A stretch of 64,000 bases of DNA from Actinopolymorpha rutila (GCF_013407855.1 NZ_JACBZH010000001.1:3782001-3846000); one strand, 5' to 3'. Counted from the stretch's first letter, positions 34,796 to 44,566 are shown. The notes: generated by a model not told the origin, from the letters alone. A program made the numbers and translations.

Positions 34796-35629
34796 GCGGA
34801 GGAACGCGAGCGCCTCGGCGGCGACGGCCTTCCGCACCGATGGGCCGTCGTCGCCGTCGCCGTCCCCGAACGCGAAGTGGCCGACGTGCTCCCCCATCGA
34901 CCTGCCGTCCGCACCGGGAATCAGCCGCGCGTAACGCCGGCCGTTGTCGGCGGGCGCTTCCACCTCGTCGGCGTCACCCCAGCGCACGAGCACCGGTTGC
35001 CCGATGGCCGTCAGGCTCTCGTCGTCGAGGATCGGGCAGATCGCGGGCGCGAGCAGCACACCTGCCCGGAACCGCGGATCCCGGTTGTCCGCGACCGCCC
35101 TTGTCATCACGGCGTCCCGGCCGTGTTTCACCAGCAGGCACGCGACTTCGGCAACGATGTCCAGGCGCTCCGCCGGGATCGGAAGCACCGGCTCTCCCGC
35201 GTACAGCCGGTTCAGTTTTCCGGCGTCTATCCGTGCGCCGAGCACGGCCGCCGCCGCGTAGCCGCCGAGTGAGTAGCCGACCACTCCCACACCGGTCAGG
35301 GTTTCGGTCCGCTCCAGGTGGTCGACCACGACCGACAGGTCGCGCGGCCGCTCCCACCAGAACGACGTTCCCTCCGGGAGGTTGTCCTCGCTGTTGTTGC
35401 CGTGGTGTTCGACAGCGGCGACCAGGAAACCCTGTGAGGACAGTGTTTCCGCCAGCCAGGTGAGGTCCGTCGCCGCACCACCGGATCCGTGCGAGACCAC
35501 GACCAGCGGTGCTGCTCCCGCCACCTCCGGCGCCGGCCGCCAGAGCAGGGTGCGTACGGGCCGAGGTCCGCCGCCCCGCCATGCGGTCCGCGTCTGGTCG
35601 CGGAGGTCCAGAACCTCGGGGCCCGCCAT
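34781..35629 (-). CDS. Alpha/beta hydrolase, dienelactone-hydrolase-like
   Basis: 282 residues. The oxyanion-hole strand is [10 protein letters not shown], the nucleophile elbow GYSLGG carries the catalytic Ser, the Asp is probably in [11 protein letters not shown] and the His in GEHVGHFAF. There is no signal peptide, so a cytoplasmic esterase or lactone hydrolase is likely; the substrate is unknown. It is convergent with the aldo/keto reductase, and the two 3' ends overlap. Confidence 0.85.
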   Translation of the reverse strand: MAGPEVLDLRDQTRTAWRGGGPRPVRTLLWRPAPEVAGAAPLVVVSHGSGGAATDLTWLAETLSSQGFLVAAVEHHGNNSEDNLPEGTSFWWERPRDLSVVVDHLERTETLTGVGVVGYSLGGYAAAAVLGARIDAGKLNRLYAGEPVLPIPAERLDIVAEVACLLVKHGRDAVMTRAVADNRDPRFRAGVLLAPAICPILDDESLTAIGQPVLVRWGDADEVEAPADNGRRYARLIPGADGRSMGEHVGHFAFGDGDGDDGPSVRKAVAAEALAFLRSHLV

Positions 35630-35690
35630 GCCGGGAACCTAGTGCATTTCACGCACCGGTGTGCAGACCATGACCCCACCAGGACGGTCG

Positions 35691-36113
35691 TCAGGACGGA
35701 CGCGGGGCCCGCCGGTTCTGGCGCTGGGCAAGCTCGTCGTCGTCCACCAGTGTCAACATCGGCTTGCCTGGCTCGCACAGCATGGTGACGGTGAACCGGA
35801 CGGGGATGTCGTCGCGGTTGTTGCCGTCCTGGTAGTGGATGACGTCCCCGCCGGGCTCCCAGAACACCTCCCCGGCGCGGACGACCCGCTCGGGCTCACC
35901 TTCGAGCTCGAACACCATCTCGCCTTCCAGTACGTATCCGAACGCCGGTCCGCTGTGCCGGTGCGGCGGCGCACCGGGGTCGCCGGGTGGGTACTCGACG
36001 AGCACGCTCATCGCGTGCGCGCCCTCGGGAACGTACGGAGGTACGACCTCCTGCAGCACGGTGAGTGCCGTCTGCCACGCATCGGACCTCGGCTTGGCGT
36101 GAACGTCGGACAT
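35691..36113 (-). CDS. Cupin-domain protein
   Basis: 140 residues forming a single cupin barrel. Motif 1 is PPHRHSGPAFGYVLEGEMVF (His-x-His and Glu metal ligands) and motif 2 is PGGDVIHYQDGNN with its His. Such small cupins bind a metal and may be dioxygenases, isomerases or ligand sensors. It lies 24 bp downstream of the NmrA-like gene on the same strand, so the two are probably co-transcribed. Confidence 0.87.
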   Translation of the reverse strand: MSDVHAKPRSDAWQTALTVLQEVVPPYVPEGAHAMSVLVEYPPGDPGAPPHRHSGPAFGYVLEGEMVFELEGEPERVVRAGEVFWEPGGDVIHYQDGNNRDDIPVRFTVTMLCEPGKPMLTLVDDDELAQRQNRRAPRPS

Positions 36114-36137
36114 GGGAACAGCCTTCCGTCGTACGGG

Positions 36138-36893
36138 CTACTTCGCGGGCGGGTTCTGAGCGAGCCAGTCGCGGTAGCGGATCTTGCCGAGCGTCGCTCC
36201 TTCCGCGGGGACCAGCGTCCGCTCACCCGGCACGCTTCCGAAGTACGTCGCCTGCGGATCGGAGACCACCCGCCGCGAGTCGCCCCAGGCAGCCAGGGCG
36301 TCGCGGAAGAACTCGTCCATCCGGAACTGCTCCGGTCCGCCGGTCTCGACCCGGCCGTTCAACGGCGAGCCGACCGCCACCCGGCCGACCGCCTGCGCGA
36401 CATCGTCGCCGGCCATCGGCTGGAAGCGCACGGGCGCGATCCGCACCGTGTCGCCGTCCGTGGCCTCGTCGGCGATGCCCCGGACGAACTCGAAGAACTG
36501 GGTCGCGTGCACGATGGAGAACGGGATGCCCGACTTCTCGATCAGCTGCTCCTGGGCGATCTTCGCCGCGAAGTAGCCGTTCTCCGGCATCTGCTCCGTA
36601 CCCACCACCGACAGCGCGACGTGGTGACCCACCCCGACGGTCGCCTCGGCCGCGACCAGGTTGCGGGTGGAGGTCTCGAAGAACTCCATCACGGCGGTGC
36701 GCTCGAACGACGGGGAGTTGGAGACGTCAATCACCACGTGCGCCCCGAAAAGCACCTCGGCCAGGCCTTCGCCGGTGAGCGTGTTCACGCCGGTGTTCGG
36801 CGACGCGGGCACTGCCTCGTGTCCGTGCTTGCCGAGGTTCGCCACGAGCTTCGAACCGATCAGGCCGGTTCCTCCGATTACGACGATCTTCAT
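36138..36893 (-). CDS. NmrA-like NAD(P)-binding protein
   Basis: 251 residues, atypical SDR. The N-terminal nucleotide motif is VVIGGTGLIGSKLV, followed by the segments VVIDVSNSPSFERT, HVALSVVGTEQM and GYFAAKIAQEQLIEKSG, which match the NmrA/YwnB-like quinone-reductase group. It may reduce a quinone or act as a redox-sensing regulator. The ATG at 36893 has GAGGAAGG 6 nt upstream. It probably forms a two-gene unit with the cupin gene. Confidence 0.87.
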   Translation of the reverse strand: MKIVVIGGTGLIGSKLVANLGKHGHEAVPASPNTGVNTLTGEGLAEVLFGAHVVIDVSNSPSFERTAVMEFFETSTRNLVAAEATVGVGHHVALSVVGTEQMPENGYFAAKIAQEQLIEKSGIPFSIVHATQFFEFVRGIADEATDGDTVRIAPVRFQPMAGDDVAQAVGRVAVGSPLNGRVETGGPEQFRMDEFFRDALAAWGDSRRVVSDPQATYFGSVPGERTLVPAEGATLGKIRYRDWLAQNPPAK

Positions 36894-37090
36894 CCCAAAC
36901 CTTCCTCGATGTCCGAGGGGCACCCGTTGCCCGCCGGTCACCAGCTAGGACAGGGCAGCGGTCGCAGGCGTGACAGCCGGCGTGAGATGGAACACCATCG
37001 ATTCAGCCAACGCCTGTGTGCGGTACGAGGTCAAGGCCGGTCGAGGCGGTCGGGACAAGGTCGAGAAGGATCGGGGCGCGCGGTTCACCC

Positions 37091-37126
37091 AAAAGAAGAA
37101 GGGGCCGCTCCCTCAGGAGCAGCCCC
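37091..37126 (-). terminator. Rho-independent terminator of the symporter operon
   Basis: Read on the minus strand, an 11-bp stem with one mismatch (37126-37116 paired with 37111-37101, loop 37115-37112) is followed by a pyrimidine run TTCTTCTTTT (37100-37091). It starts 27 bp after the stop of the small membrane protein gene. Confidence 0.8.
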
Positions 37127-37152
37127 CTCTCCGGGCGAGGTGGAGCTCAGCC

Positions 37153-37500
37153 CTAGCGCTCCCCGGCAGCCGTGCGAGTGCCGGCGGTGTCAGCGGTGTC
37201 GGCGTCCTCCGAAGGACTTTCGGGGGACGTGACGACCACGGGTCGCAGACGCGCCCAGATCACGAACGCCGCGGCGAAGATCACCATCCCAATGCCGGAC
37301 CACAGGTTGGCGTTCACGTCACCGGTCTTTGCCCGGGCCGCGGCGTCGTCCGCGACCAATCCCATGACGAGCAGTACGACGCCGTAGAACCCGATCAGTC
37401 CGGCGATGACGACACGGACGTCGAAGGCGCCGGCCTTCGTCTTCCTGCCGTCTCCTTGCGCGCTGCCGCTCCGGCTCGCGCCGCGCTGGCGGTCGTTCAT
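37153..37500 (-). CDS. Small membrane protein paired with the symporter
   Basis: 115 residues with a basic Arg/Ser-rich N-terminus and two predicted membrane spans (VVIAGLIGFYGVVLLVMGLV and LWSGIGMVIFAAAFVIWARL), then an acidic Thr/Asp-rich tail. The ATG at 37500 has GGAAGGGAA 7 nt upstream. It follows the sodium/solute symporter gene by 31 bp and ends at the terminator, so it is probably a partner or accessory subunit, as seen for other SSS transporters. I recognise no named family. Confidence 0.72.
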   Translation of the reverse strand: MNDRQRGASRSGSAQGDGRKTKAGAFDVRVVIAGLIGFYGVVLLVMGLVADDAAARAKTGDVNANLWSGIGMVIFAAAFVIWARLRPVVVTSPESPSEDADTADTAGTRTAAGER

Positions 37501-37531
37501 GTGCCGATTCCCTTCCACTGAAGACCGATGC

Positions 37532-39205
37532 TCACCGGAAGACCACGTTGAGCGCGATGACGAGCACCAGGGAGACGCCCGCGAGCTTCACCGGCGCCTG
37601 GTACCAGGGCTGCCGGCCGGTGGCCGGGTCCGTGCGCTGTTCCTTGGGTGTCAGGGACAGGACGAAACCACGCAGTTCGCTTTCCGGCTTCGGCGCGGTC
37701 GCCAGGCTGACCAGGACGCTCACCACGATGTCCACGACGAACGCAGCCCCCGCGGACAGGAACGCCGCGCCCTGGCCGGGCAGGCTGATCACGCCCAGCT
37801 CGTTCAGCCCCCACACGAAGACCGCTCCCAGCGTGCCGGACACCAGTCCCACCCAGCCTGCGGTCGCCGTCATCCGCTTCCAGAGGATGCCGAGGATGAA
37901 GGTGGCGAACAGCGGAGCGTTGAAGAAGCCGAACAGCGTCTGGAGGTAGTTCATCAGGTTGTCGTACTGCGAGGCGATGAACGCGGTGCCGATCGCCAGG
38001 ATCGTCGCGCCGACCGTCGCCAACCGGCCGACCTTGAGGTAGTAACCGTCCGGACGGTCCTTCTTCACGTACTGCTGCCACAGGTCATAGCTGAAGACCG
38101 TGTTGAACGCCGAGATGTTCGCTGCCATGCCGGCCATGAACGCGGCCAGCAGACCGGTCAGGGCGATACCCAGCAATCCGGTGGGAAGCACGTCACGCAT
38201 GAGCAGCAGGATCGAGTCGTTGTAGGTGATCCCTCCGCCGGCGTCGCCCGACTTCATCTTGATCACCTCGGGCACCAGCACGCCGGCGATCATGCCCGGG
38301 ATCACCACCAGGAACGGGATGAACATCTTCGGGAACGTGGCGATGATCGGTGCGCTGCGCGCGGCCGACATCGAGTTGGTGGCCATCGCGCGCTGGACCT
38401 CGACGAAGTTCGTGGTCCAGTAGCCGAAGGAGAGTACGAAACCCAGGCCGAACACGATGCCCACGACGGACAGGAAGGAGCTGCTGAACCCGGCGAGGTC
38501 GTTGCCCGGCCAGGAGTTGAGCTGCCCGGCGCCGCCACCCATCGCGGCGGTCAGCTTCCTGGTCAGCCCGTCCACACCACCGATGCGGTGCAGCCCGACG
38601 AGGGTCAGCGGCAGCAGCGCGGCGACGATGACGAAGAACTGCAGAACCTCGTTGTAGATGGCCGCGGACAGCCCACCGAGGGTGATGTAGCTGAGCACGA
38701 TCGCGGCCGCGAGGACCAGGGCCACCCACAGCGGCCAGCCCAGCAGTCCGTGCACCACGGTGGCCAGCAGGAACAGGTTGATGCCGGCGATGAGCACCTG
38801 CGCCAGGGCGAAGGTCAGCGCGTTGACCAGGTGCGCACCCGTGCCGAAGCGGCGGCGCATGAACTCGGGGACGCTGCGTACCTTCGACCCGTAGTAGAAG
38901 GGCATCATCACCACGCCGAGGAACAGCATGGCCGGCACGGCGCCGATCCAGTAGTAGTGCATGGTCGGCATGCCGTACTGCGCGCCGTTGGCCGACATGC
39001 CGATGATCTCCACGGCACCGAGGTTGGCCGAGATGAACGCCAGGCCGGTGATCCAGGCGGGTAGCGAGCGCCCCGACAGGAAGAAGTCGAGACTGCTGGA
39101 GACTCCGCGGCGCGCAGCCAGTCCGACCAGCAGGACCACGGCGAAGTAGACGAAGATCAACGCGTAGTCGACGGCCTCGGCGCCGATCCTCAGGTTGTTG
39201 CCCAC
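37532..39205 (-). CDS. Sodium/solute symporter (SSS family)
   Basis: 557 residues with about 13 membrane spans. The SSS signatures are DFFLSGRSLPAWITGLAFIS, ANLGAVEIIGMSANGAQYG, LGGLSAAIYNEVLQFFVIV, GFVLSFGYWTTNFVEVQRAM and GLLAAFMAGMAANISAFNTVF. The family imports sugars, inositols, amino acids or vitamins with sodium. The N-terminal half is closest in style to sugar/inositol carriers (SGLT type), but the substrate is not proven. The GTG at 39205 has AAGGGA 6 nt upstream; the longer frame lacks support. Confidence 0.9.
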   Translation of the reverse strand: MGNNLRIGAEAVDYALIFVYFAVVLLVGLAARRGVSSSLDFFLSGRSLPAWITGLAFISANLGAVEIIGMSANGAQYGMPTMHYYWIGAVPAMLFLGVVMMPFYYGSKVRSVPEFMRRRFGTGAHLVNALTFALAQVLIAGINLFLLATVVHGLLGWPLWVALVLAAAIVLSYITLGGLSAAIYNEVLQFFVIVAALLPLTLVGLHRIGGVDGLTRKLTAAMGGGAGQLNSWPGNDLAGFSSSFLSVVGIVFGLGFVLSFGYWTTNFVEVQRAMATNSMSAARSAPIIATFPKMFIPFLVVIPGMIAGVLVPEVIKMKSGDAGGGITYNDSILLLMRDVLPTGLLGIALTGLLAAFMAGMAANISAFNTVFSYDLWQQYVKKDRPDGYYLKVGRLATVGATILAIGTAFIASQYDNLMNYLQTLFGFFNAPLFATFILGILWKRMTATAGWVGLVSGTLGAVFVWGLNELGVISLPGQGAAFLSAGAAFVVDIVVSVLVSLATAPKPESELRGFVLSLTPKEQRTDPATGRQPWYQAPVKLAGVSLVLVIALNVVFR

Positions 39206-39342
39206 GGGAAGTCCCTTCTGGTCAGACGGCGCGCCGACACTACCCCCATCTCCCAGTAAAAGCACCGGCCCGGGTCCTGGCCCTCGACAGATCGAACGGC
39301 CGTGCGGTCACCGGCCGGTCGTATGGTTTCTGTGAGTGGCCG

Positions 39343-40752
39343 TCATCGAGCAGACAGTGGTCGTGCAGGATGCTGCTCGGCCAGGGGCCGCCGCTCGACC
39401 GGCTCGACCGGCTCGTGGATCTCGACGTACCCGCCGCTCGGCGTACGGACGATCCGTCCGGTCTCTCGTCCGTGCAGGAGGATCTCCCGGTCGGTTCGCT
39501 GCAGGCCAAGGCAGATCCGCCGGGTGACGTCGAACCCCAGCACCGGGCCGACCACGAGCAGCGCCTGCAGGAAGTACATGAGCCATTCCACCGATCCGTG
39601 GAATACGAGGGCGATCGTGTTGGCGCCCGCGGCGGCCCACAGCACGCCGTAGAAGACGATCCCGGCCACGCCGACGCCGGTACGGACGGGATGGTTGCGC
39701 GGGCGCTGGAGCAACTGGTGCTCCGCACTGTCTCTGGTCACCCGTTGTTCGAGGTACGGATACGCGGCCAGGACCGCGAAGAACAGCGTGCCGACGAGCA
39801 ACGGAAGAAGGATGGCGACGGACCAGGTTCGTCCCAGCCAGCCGAACTCCCAGCCGGGGGCGAGCCGGAGCGCCCCGTCGAGGAAGGCGAGATACCAGGT
39901 CGGGGTCGATCCGGCGGAGGCGCTGGCCGGGTCCGCCGGGCCGTACCGCCAGATCGGGTTGACAGTGAGCGTCGCGGCCATCAGAACGACCACCCCGCTG
40001 ACGACCAGGAACAGGCCCACGCTCCGGACCACGAACGTCGCGAGGTTCGTGCCCGGCCGCTCCCGTCCGGCGTACTGCGCGGGCTTGCGGCGAAGGCCGA
40101 CAATCGCCTTCACCACAAAGGTGATCACCAGTGCCGCGGGAAGAAGCACGACGTGCACGGGATAGAAGATCGCGTTGACGTCACCGGGCGCCGGACCGCC
40201 GAACACCAGCCGCGACAGCAACCCGCCGACGAACGGCGTTGCCGCGAGCACACCGTCGAGGACCGCGATGCTGCTTCCGGACAGCAGGTCGTCGGGCAAC
40301 GCCGAGCCCGTCAGGCCGCCGCCCATCGCCAGGAGGAGGGCAGCGACGGCGAGCAGCCACGTCCACTGCCGGGGCCTGCGGAACGCGCCGGTGAAGAACA
40401 ACCACAGCAGGTACGCCATGATCGCGGCCGTCATCACCAATGAGCTCCAGTGGTGCACCTGGCGCATCAGCAGACCGCCGCGTACCCCGACCGAGATGTC
40501 CAGGGTGGAGGCGAACGCGCGCGACATCTCCACACCTGTGAGCGGTCGGTACGGCCCGGCGTAGGTCACCTTCTCCATCGACGGGTCGTAGAAGAACATC
40601 AACACGACGCCACTGATCGCGACCAGGACGAAGCTGAAGACGCCGATCTGGGCGAGCAGAACGGACAAGTCGTCCGGAAAGGCCCTTCTCCGCATCGAGG
40701 CGGCGAGCCGGCCTGTGCGCGGCTGGTCCCAGGCCTTCGTCAACCGGCGCAT
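39343..40752 (-). CDS. Cytochrome bc-complex type cytochrome b, orphan paralogue
   Basis: 469 residues with about nine membrane spans. It has actinobacterial QcrB features: VLLAQIGVFSFVLVAISGVVL, YRPLTGVEMSRAF, and the haem-ligand region GGLLMRQVHHWSSLVM paired with FYPVHVVLLPAALV. A C-terminal extension ends GRIVRTPSGGYVEIHEPVEP. In the respiratory bcc complex cytochrome b is encoded with QcrC and QcrA, but neither is here, so it is probably a paralogue with another electron donor or acceptor. The ATG at 40752 is preceded by GGGAGG. Confidence 0.85.
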   Translation of the reverse strand: MRRLTKAWDQPRTGRLAASMRRRAFPDDLSVLLAQIGVFSFVLVAISGVVLMFFYDPSMEKVTYAGPYRPLTGVEMSRAFASTLDISVGVRGGLLMRQVHHWSSLVMTAAIMAYLLWLFFTGAFRRPRQWTWLLAVAALLLAMGGGLTGSALPDDLLSGSSIAVLDGVLAATPFVGGLLSRLVFGGPAPGDVNAIFYPVHVVLLPAALVITFVVKAIVGLRRKPAQYAGRERPGTNLATFVVRSVGLFLVVSGVVVLMAATLTVNPIWRYGPADPASASAGSTPTWYLAFLDGALRLAPGWEFGWLGRTWSVAILLPLLVGTLFFAVLAAYPYLEQRVTRDSAEHQLLQRPRNHPVRTGVGVAGIVFYGVLWAAAGANTIALVFHGSVEWLMYFLQALLVVGPVLGFDVTRRICLGLQRTDREILLHGRETGRIVRTPSGGYVEIHEPVEPVERRPLAEQHPARPLSAR

Positions 40753-41012
40753 CGGGTGCCTCCCATCGTGATCGACGTTCGTCACCACAAGGACAGGACT
40801 CGCGGCCGGAACGTGACGCGTTGCCGGCGTTCCGGGCGGAGACCTTGCTCACATCCGGCACGCCTCGCACGTTCCGGCCGTGCACCGGCAGGGGTCTGTC
40901 CTAGATCGACTCCCACCGCCAGCCGTTGTCGTCCCCGGGTCGTCCGTCCCTCCGACCGTGCACAGTCCGGAAATCGGTGGCCCGGGCCACGAGCAGACCC
41001 TAGGGTCCACGG

Positions 41013-41954
41013 GTGATCTATCAGCATCCGTTGGCGTACCTGCTGGGGATGGAGGGCCTCGCCCTCCTGCGTGCCTGGGCCGGCGACAACGGCCTCGACC
41101 AGCAGTTCGTGACGGCACGGCTCGCCGAGATTCGCCGGCTGCTCGACGACGACAACCTGACCGCCCATCCCGGCGTACTTGTCGAACGCGACGCGACGGG
41201 CACGGCCTACCAGCAGTGGGCGGCCGGCTACGACGATCCCGGCAACGGGTTGTTCGACCTCGACCAGCCCGTCGTGGAGGAGATCGTCGACTCGCTCCGG
41301 GCCGGGAACGGGGTCGAGAACGGGGTCGGGAACGGGGTCGGTACCGCGGTCGACGCCGCGTGCGGCACCGGTCGGTTGGCCGCACCGCTGGTGGAACGCG
41401 GCTACCGCGTCGTCGGCGTGGACGGCTCACCCGACATGCTGGCCCAGGCCCGCCGGCGACTCCCCGGCACCGAGTTCCTGGCCGGCGACCTGACGCGGCT
41501 GCCGGTACGCGACGACTCGGCGGACCTGGTGGTGACGGGACTGGCGCTGACCCACGTCGGCGACCTGGGCTCGGTCTTCGCCGAGTTCGCCCGGGTGCTG
41601 CGACCGGGCGGTGACCTCGTCGTCTCCGACGTCCACCACGATCTGGTCTTCCTCGGTTCGGTGGTCAAGGCCGTGGGGCCCGCCGGGCAACCGCAGCTTG
41701 CCACCACCCACCGCCACACCACGGGGGACTTCCTGCGCGCCGCGCTGGCCACCGGCTTCCGCGTACGCCGCTACGAGGAACGGCCACGCCCGGCGCCGCC
41801 CGAGGACCCGCTACCCGAGGCGACCCCGCGGCCGACGCACGAGATCGGCGACTGGCGGGACTGGCCCTGGACCCTCCTCGGACTCGTACCCGAGGCGACC
41901 CGCGCCGCCTGGAACCACCCGGCCGTCACCGTGTGGCACCTGCAGCTCGACTGA
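41013..41954 (+). CDS. SAM-dependent methyltransferase
   Basis: 313 residues starting with GTG (VIYQHPLAYLLGMEGLALLR). The class I methyltransferase fold has motif I VDAACGTGRLAAPL, motif II VVGVDGSPDMLAQARRR, then LVVTGLALTHVGDLGSVFAE and VLRPGGDLVVSDVH. An unusual NGVENGVGNGVG insert, encoded by a 12-bp tandem repeat, precedes motif I. The N-terminal part resembles a group of small-molecule methyltransferases; the substrate is unknown. Confidence 0.88.
   Translation: MIYQHPLAYLLGMEGLALLRAWAGDNGLDQQFVTARLAEIRRLLDDDNLTAHPGVLVERDATGTAYQQWAAGYDDPGNGLFDLDQPVVEEIVDSLRAGNGVENGVGNGVGTAVDAACGTGRLAAPLVERGYRVVGVDGSPDMLAQARRRLPGTEFLAGDLTRLPVRDDSADLVVTGLALTHVGDLGSVFAEFARVLRPGGDLVVSDVHHDLVFLGSVVKAVGPAGQPQLATTHRHTTGDFLRAALATGFRVRRYEERPRPAPPEDPLPEATPRPTHEIGDWRDWPWTLLGLVPEATRAAWNHPAVTVWHLQLD
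41304..41351. repeat. 12-bp tandem repeat in the methyltransferase gene
   Basis: GGGAACGGGGTC (41304-41315), GAGAACGGGGTC (41316-41327), GGGAACGGGGTC (41328-41339) and a diverged GGTACCGCGGTC (41340-41351). It encodes the NGV-type repeats just before the SAM-binding motif. Length change by slippage would stay in frame. Confidence 0.85.
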
Positions 41955-41979
41955 CGCGGCGGTCACCCGCGGGCGAACC

Positions 41980-44319
41980 TCACCGCGACCACTCCACCAG
42001 GGCCGGCGTCGTGAGCAGGCCGGAGTGCAGGTCGTCGCCGGCCCGGTCCAGCTCCTGCATGGCGAACCGCCGGCCGTACCGCTGCTCGCTGTCGGCGGCG
42101 AGCCGGTGGATCTCGGTCTCCTCGGTCAGCGCGTTCGCGGCGGTGTTGCTGACGACCAGCTTCAGCGTGTTGTCGCCGTCGCGGAGCAGGTCGGTGATCT
42201 CGATCCGGTACGGCGCCGACCACACCACGCCGGCGTCGGAGCCGTTGACGACGGCGCGGACGACCTCGCCGACCGGCGGGCGTACCAGCGCGCGGAACGA
42301 CCGCAGCGTCCGCGGCCGGTCCTCTCGAATGGGCCGCGGGTCGCCGAAGTCCAGGAACATCCGGCGGCCGGTCACCGAGTCCAGGTGGAAGTGCGCCTCG
42401 TACTCCCCCTGGCCGGAGTACCCCGCACGCGTGTCCTCCCACCGGTGCGGCAGCTCGACCGGCTCCCCGCGGAAGGTGAAGCCGGTGAGCGGTCGCCGAC
42501 CGACCTCGGCGCCCGGCGCACACGCCTGGACGGGCGAGTCGGAGGTGACGATCACGGTCGCCTCGTACGCATCGAGGGTGAGGTCGACAGTGGGGCCGCT
42601 GCCGGACCGGACGACCGTTCCGCTCCTCGCATCCCACTGCTCGTAGGACGAACGACGGGTGCGTGGCGTGAAAGTCGTCACCTGACGGGTGTTCGCGGTG
42701 TTGGCGACGAAGTAGACGTCGACGTCACCGAGCCGCCGATGGGTCACCCCGATCGCGTCCGAGTCCACCACGAAGTCCGGCTCGGGCAGACCGGACAACA
42801 GACCAGGGAGGTCGGCCGACGTCAGGACGGACTCCGGCCGCAGGTGGGCGATCGCCTCGTCGTCGACCAGGTCGAAGTCCCAGCCTCCCGTACGTATCCG
42901 GCGTACGACGTCGCCGAGCTTTGCCGCCGTGGCCTTCCACAGGTCGAGCTGGGGGTAGACGTCCTCGAACGGGACCTGGATCTTCACGTCCGCGACCGGG
43001 TCGCCCTGCCGGAGCAGCCAGCACAGCCGCTGGAGGTACGTCGTGAGTCCGGGGGCCGCGTCGTCCCACCACGGGTTCCGGTCGTCGAGCGCACCGGCGG
43101 CGTAGAAGAACCACCCGAGCCCGGGAGCGTCGGCCGGGGTGTACGGCAGACCGTGCCCGACCAGCTGGTTGACCCCGCACAGGAAGTGCTCGTGCGCCTC
43201 GGCCTGCAGGTCCAGCGGCGTGGCGCGGAAGGACGGCGAGTGCACCCACGTCCACACCTCGGAGGAGACGATCTTCCGGCCGTAGACGTGGGCGGCCGAC
43301 GACGCCCATCTCGTTTGTGGCAGGCCGGTCCAGTCCCAGCCCTCCCCCTCGGCGACGTCGGCGTACCGGAAGCTGCTGACCGACGCCGGCGGCACTCCGT
43401 AACTCTGGATGCGGAACGGAACACCGCGCTCGCGTGCCCAGTCACCGATGACCGCGACGAAGTTCTCCTGGTAGAGCTCGGACAGCGTGCGCAGGAAGTC
43501 CGCGCGGAAGCCGCGGAAGTCCGCGATGTCGAACCGCAGCAGCGGAAGCAGTGGGAGCGGGTCGTACCCCCGCCGTTTGCCGAACTCCGCGAGCACTTCC
43601 GGTGTCCAGTCGGAGCTGTAGACCTCCAGGCTGTCACAGAAGACCGAGCCGACCGGTGCCGGCGCCACGGCGTCCAGCAGCGGCGCGGCCACGCTTCGGA
43701 TGTGGGCCCGGGTAGCGGCGGCCGAGTAGTGGTCGAGCACGGGTCCCTCGGCGCCGGCCGCGGCCCGCTTGACGTTCTGGCCGGTGGGGCGGGACGTGGC
43801 GACCAGCAGCGTGCGAGGCCCGGTGCCGGCCGGGACGTTCGGCGTGTCGAGCAGCGTGTACTCGGCGGCACGGTCGTGGATCGAGCCGGGGAACAGGTAC
43901 GCCGCGACGATCTCGTCGCCCGGCATCACCGGCACCCGGGACAGGCCCGACGGGCCCGGCGTCAGCTCCCGGACCTCCCAGTGCAACCGGCGGGCGGCGA
44001 GGTCCGGGGTGATGTGCGGTCCGCCGAACGACCAGCCGCTGCCCAGGGTCAGGTCGAACCGCAGGCCCAGCTCCTGGCAGCGCAGCCCCGCATGGCGGAG
44101 CAGTTCGTGGAACCGCGCCGAACCGAAGTCGCACGTGGCGGGTCCGAGCGGATAGACGTACGCCACCTCGACGCCGCCGAAGCCGGCTACCGCCACCGTC
44201 CGGAGCTGGCGGTCGAGCGAGGCCTCGTCGACAGCCGGCCCGAACCACCACCAGCGCAGCATCGGCCGCGCGTCGTTCGGGGGTTCGGCGAAAGTACGTC
44301 GCAACTCGTCCAACCGCAT
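41980..44319 (-). CDS. GH106-like glycoside hydrolase (alpha-L-rhamnosidase type)
   Basis: 779 residues. The start has the typical RPMLRWWWFGPAVDEASL and VAVAGFGGVEVAYVYPLG, equivalent to the WWW...GGV opening of GH106 alpha-L-rhamnosidases. A TIM barrel follows (FDLTLGSGWSFGGPHI, FRIQSYGVPPASVSSF, SSEVWTWVHSPSF), then beta domains ending in a galactose-binding-like fold (LVRPPVGEVVRAVVNGSDAG). There is no signal peptide. The ATG at 44319 was chosen over a TTG at 44328. It is divergent from a binding-protein/hexosaminidase pair, so all three may serve one glycan. The exact family is a judgement from motifs. Confidence 0.78.
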   Translation of the reverse strand: MRLDELRRTFAEPPNDARPMLRWWWFGPAVDEASLDRQLRTVAVAGFGGVEVAYVYPLGPATCDFGSARFHELLRHAGLRCQELGLRFDLTLGSGWSFGGPHITPDLAARRLHWEVRELTPGPSGLSRVPVMPGDEIVAAYLFPGSIHDRAAEYTLLDTPNVPAGTGPRTLLVATSRPTGQNVKRAAAGAEGPVLDHYSAAATRAHIRSVAAPLLDAVAPAPVGSVFCDSLEVYSSDWTPEVLAEFGKRRGYDPLPLLPLLRFDIADFRGFRADFLRTLSELYQENFVAVIGDWARERGVPFRIQSYGVPPASVSSFRYADVAEGEGWDWTGLPQTRWASSAAHVYGRKIVSSEVWTWVHSPSFRATPLDLQAEAHEHFLCGVNQLVGHGLPYTPADAPGLGWFFYAAGALDDRNPWWDDAAPGLTTYLQRLCWLLRQGDPVADVKIQVPFEDVYPQLDLWKATAAKLGDVVRRIRTGGWDFDLVDDEAIAHLRPESVLTSADLPGLLSGLPEPDFVVDSDAIGVTHRRLGDVDVYFVANTANTRQVTTFTPRTRRSSYEQWDARSGTVVRSGSGPTVDLTLDAYEATVIVTSDSPVQACAPGAEVGRRPLTGFTFRGEPVELPHRWEDTRAGYSGQGEYEAHFHLDSVTGRRMFLDFGDPRPIREDRPRTLRSFRALVRPPVGEVVRAVVNGSDAGVVWSAPYRIEITDLLRDGDNTLKLVVSNTAANALTEETEIHRLAADSEQRYGRRFAMQELDRAGDDLHSGLLTTPALVEWSR

Positions 44320-44536
44320 GGCGACCAACCTATGCGGCGCAGGTCGGCCCCGGCCCTCACTGACCAGGTGCGGTCAGCGACCGGTTCCCGTCAGCAGGCG
44401 CGTCCACGGGTCCGGTCCGGGCGGCCGTGGAACTCCCGTACGGCAAGACGGTTCTCGGCGGTGAGCATCCCTGGATCGAACGGAGCCGTGAGGTCGCCGG
44501 CACCGTGCCGAGGCCGCAACCGGCCCTGTTCGAACC

Positions 44537-44566
44537 GTGACCGACTACTGGTCCAACTGGTACGTT
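44537..44566 (+). promoter_or_regulatory. Promoter with overlapping direct repeat upstream of the binding-protein gene
   Basis: GTGACC (44537-44542) and TACGTT (44561-44566) form -35 and -10 with an 18-bp spacer and an extended TGg before the -10. The 9-bp direct repeat ACTGGTCCA / ACTGGTACG (44547-44555, 44556-44564) fills the spacer and touches the -10. ACTGGTC is also the left half of the DasR/GntR site, which fits the hexosaminidase downstream, but the right half does not match. Confidence 0.45.
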
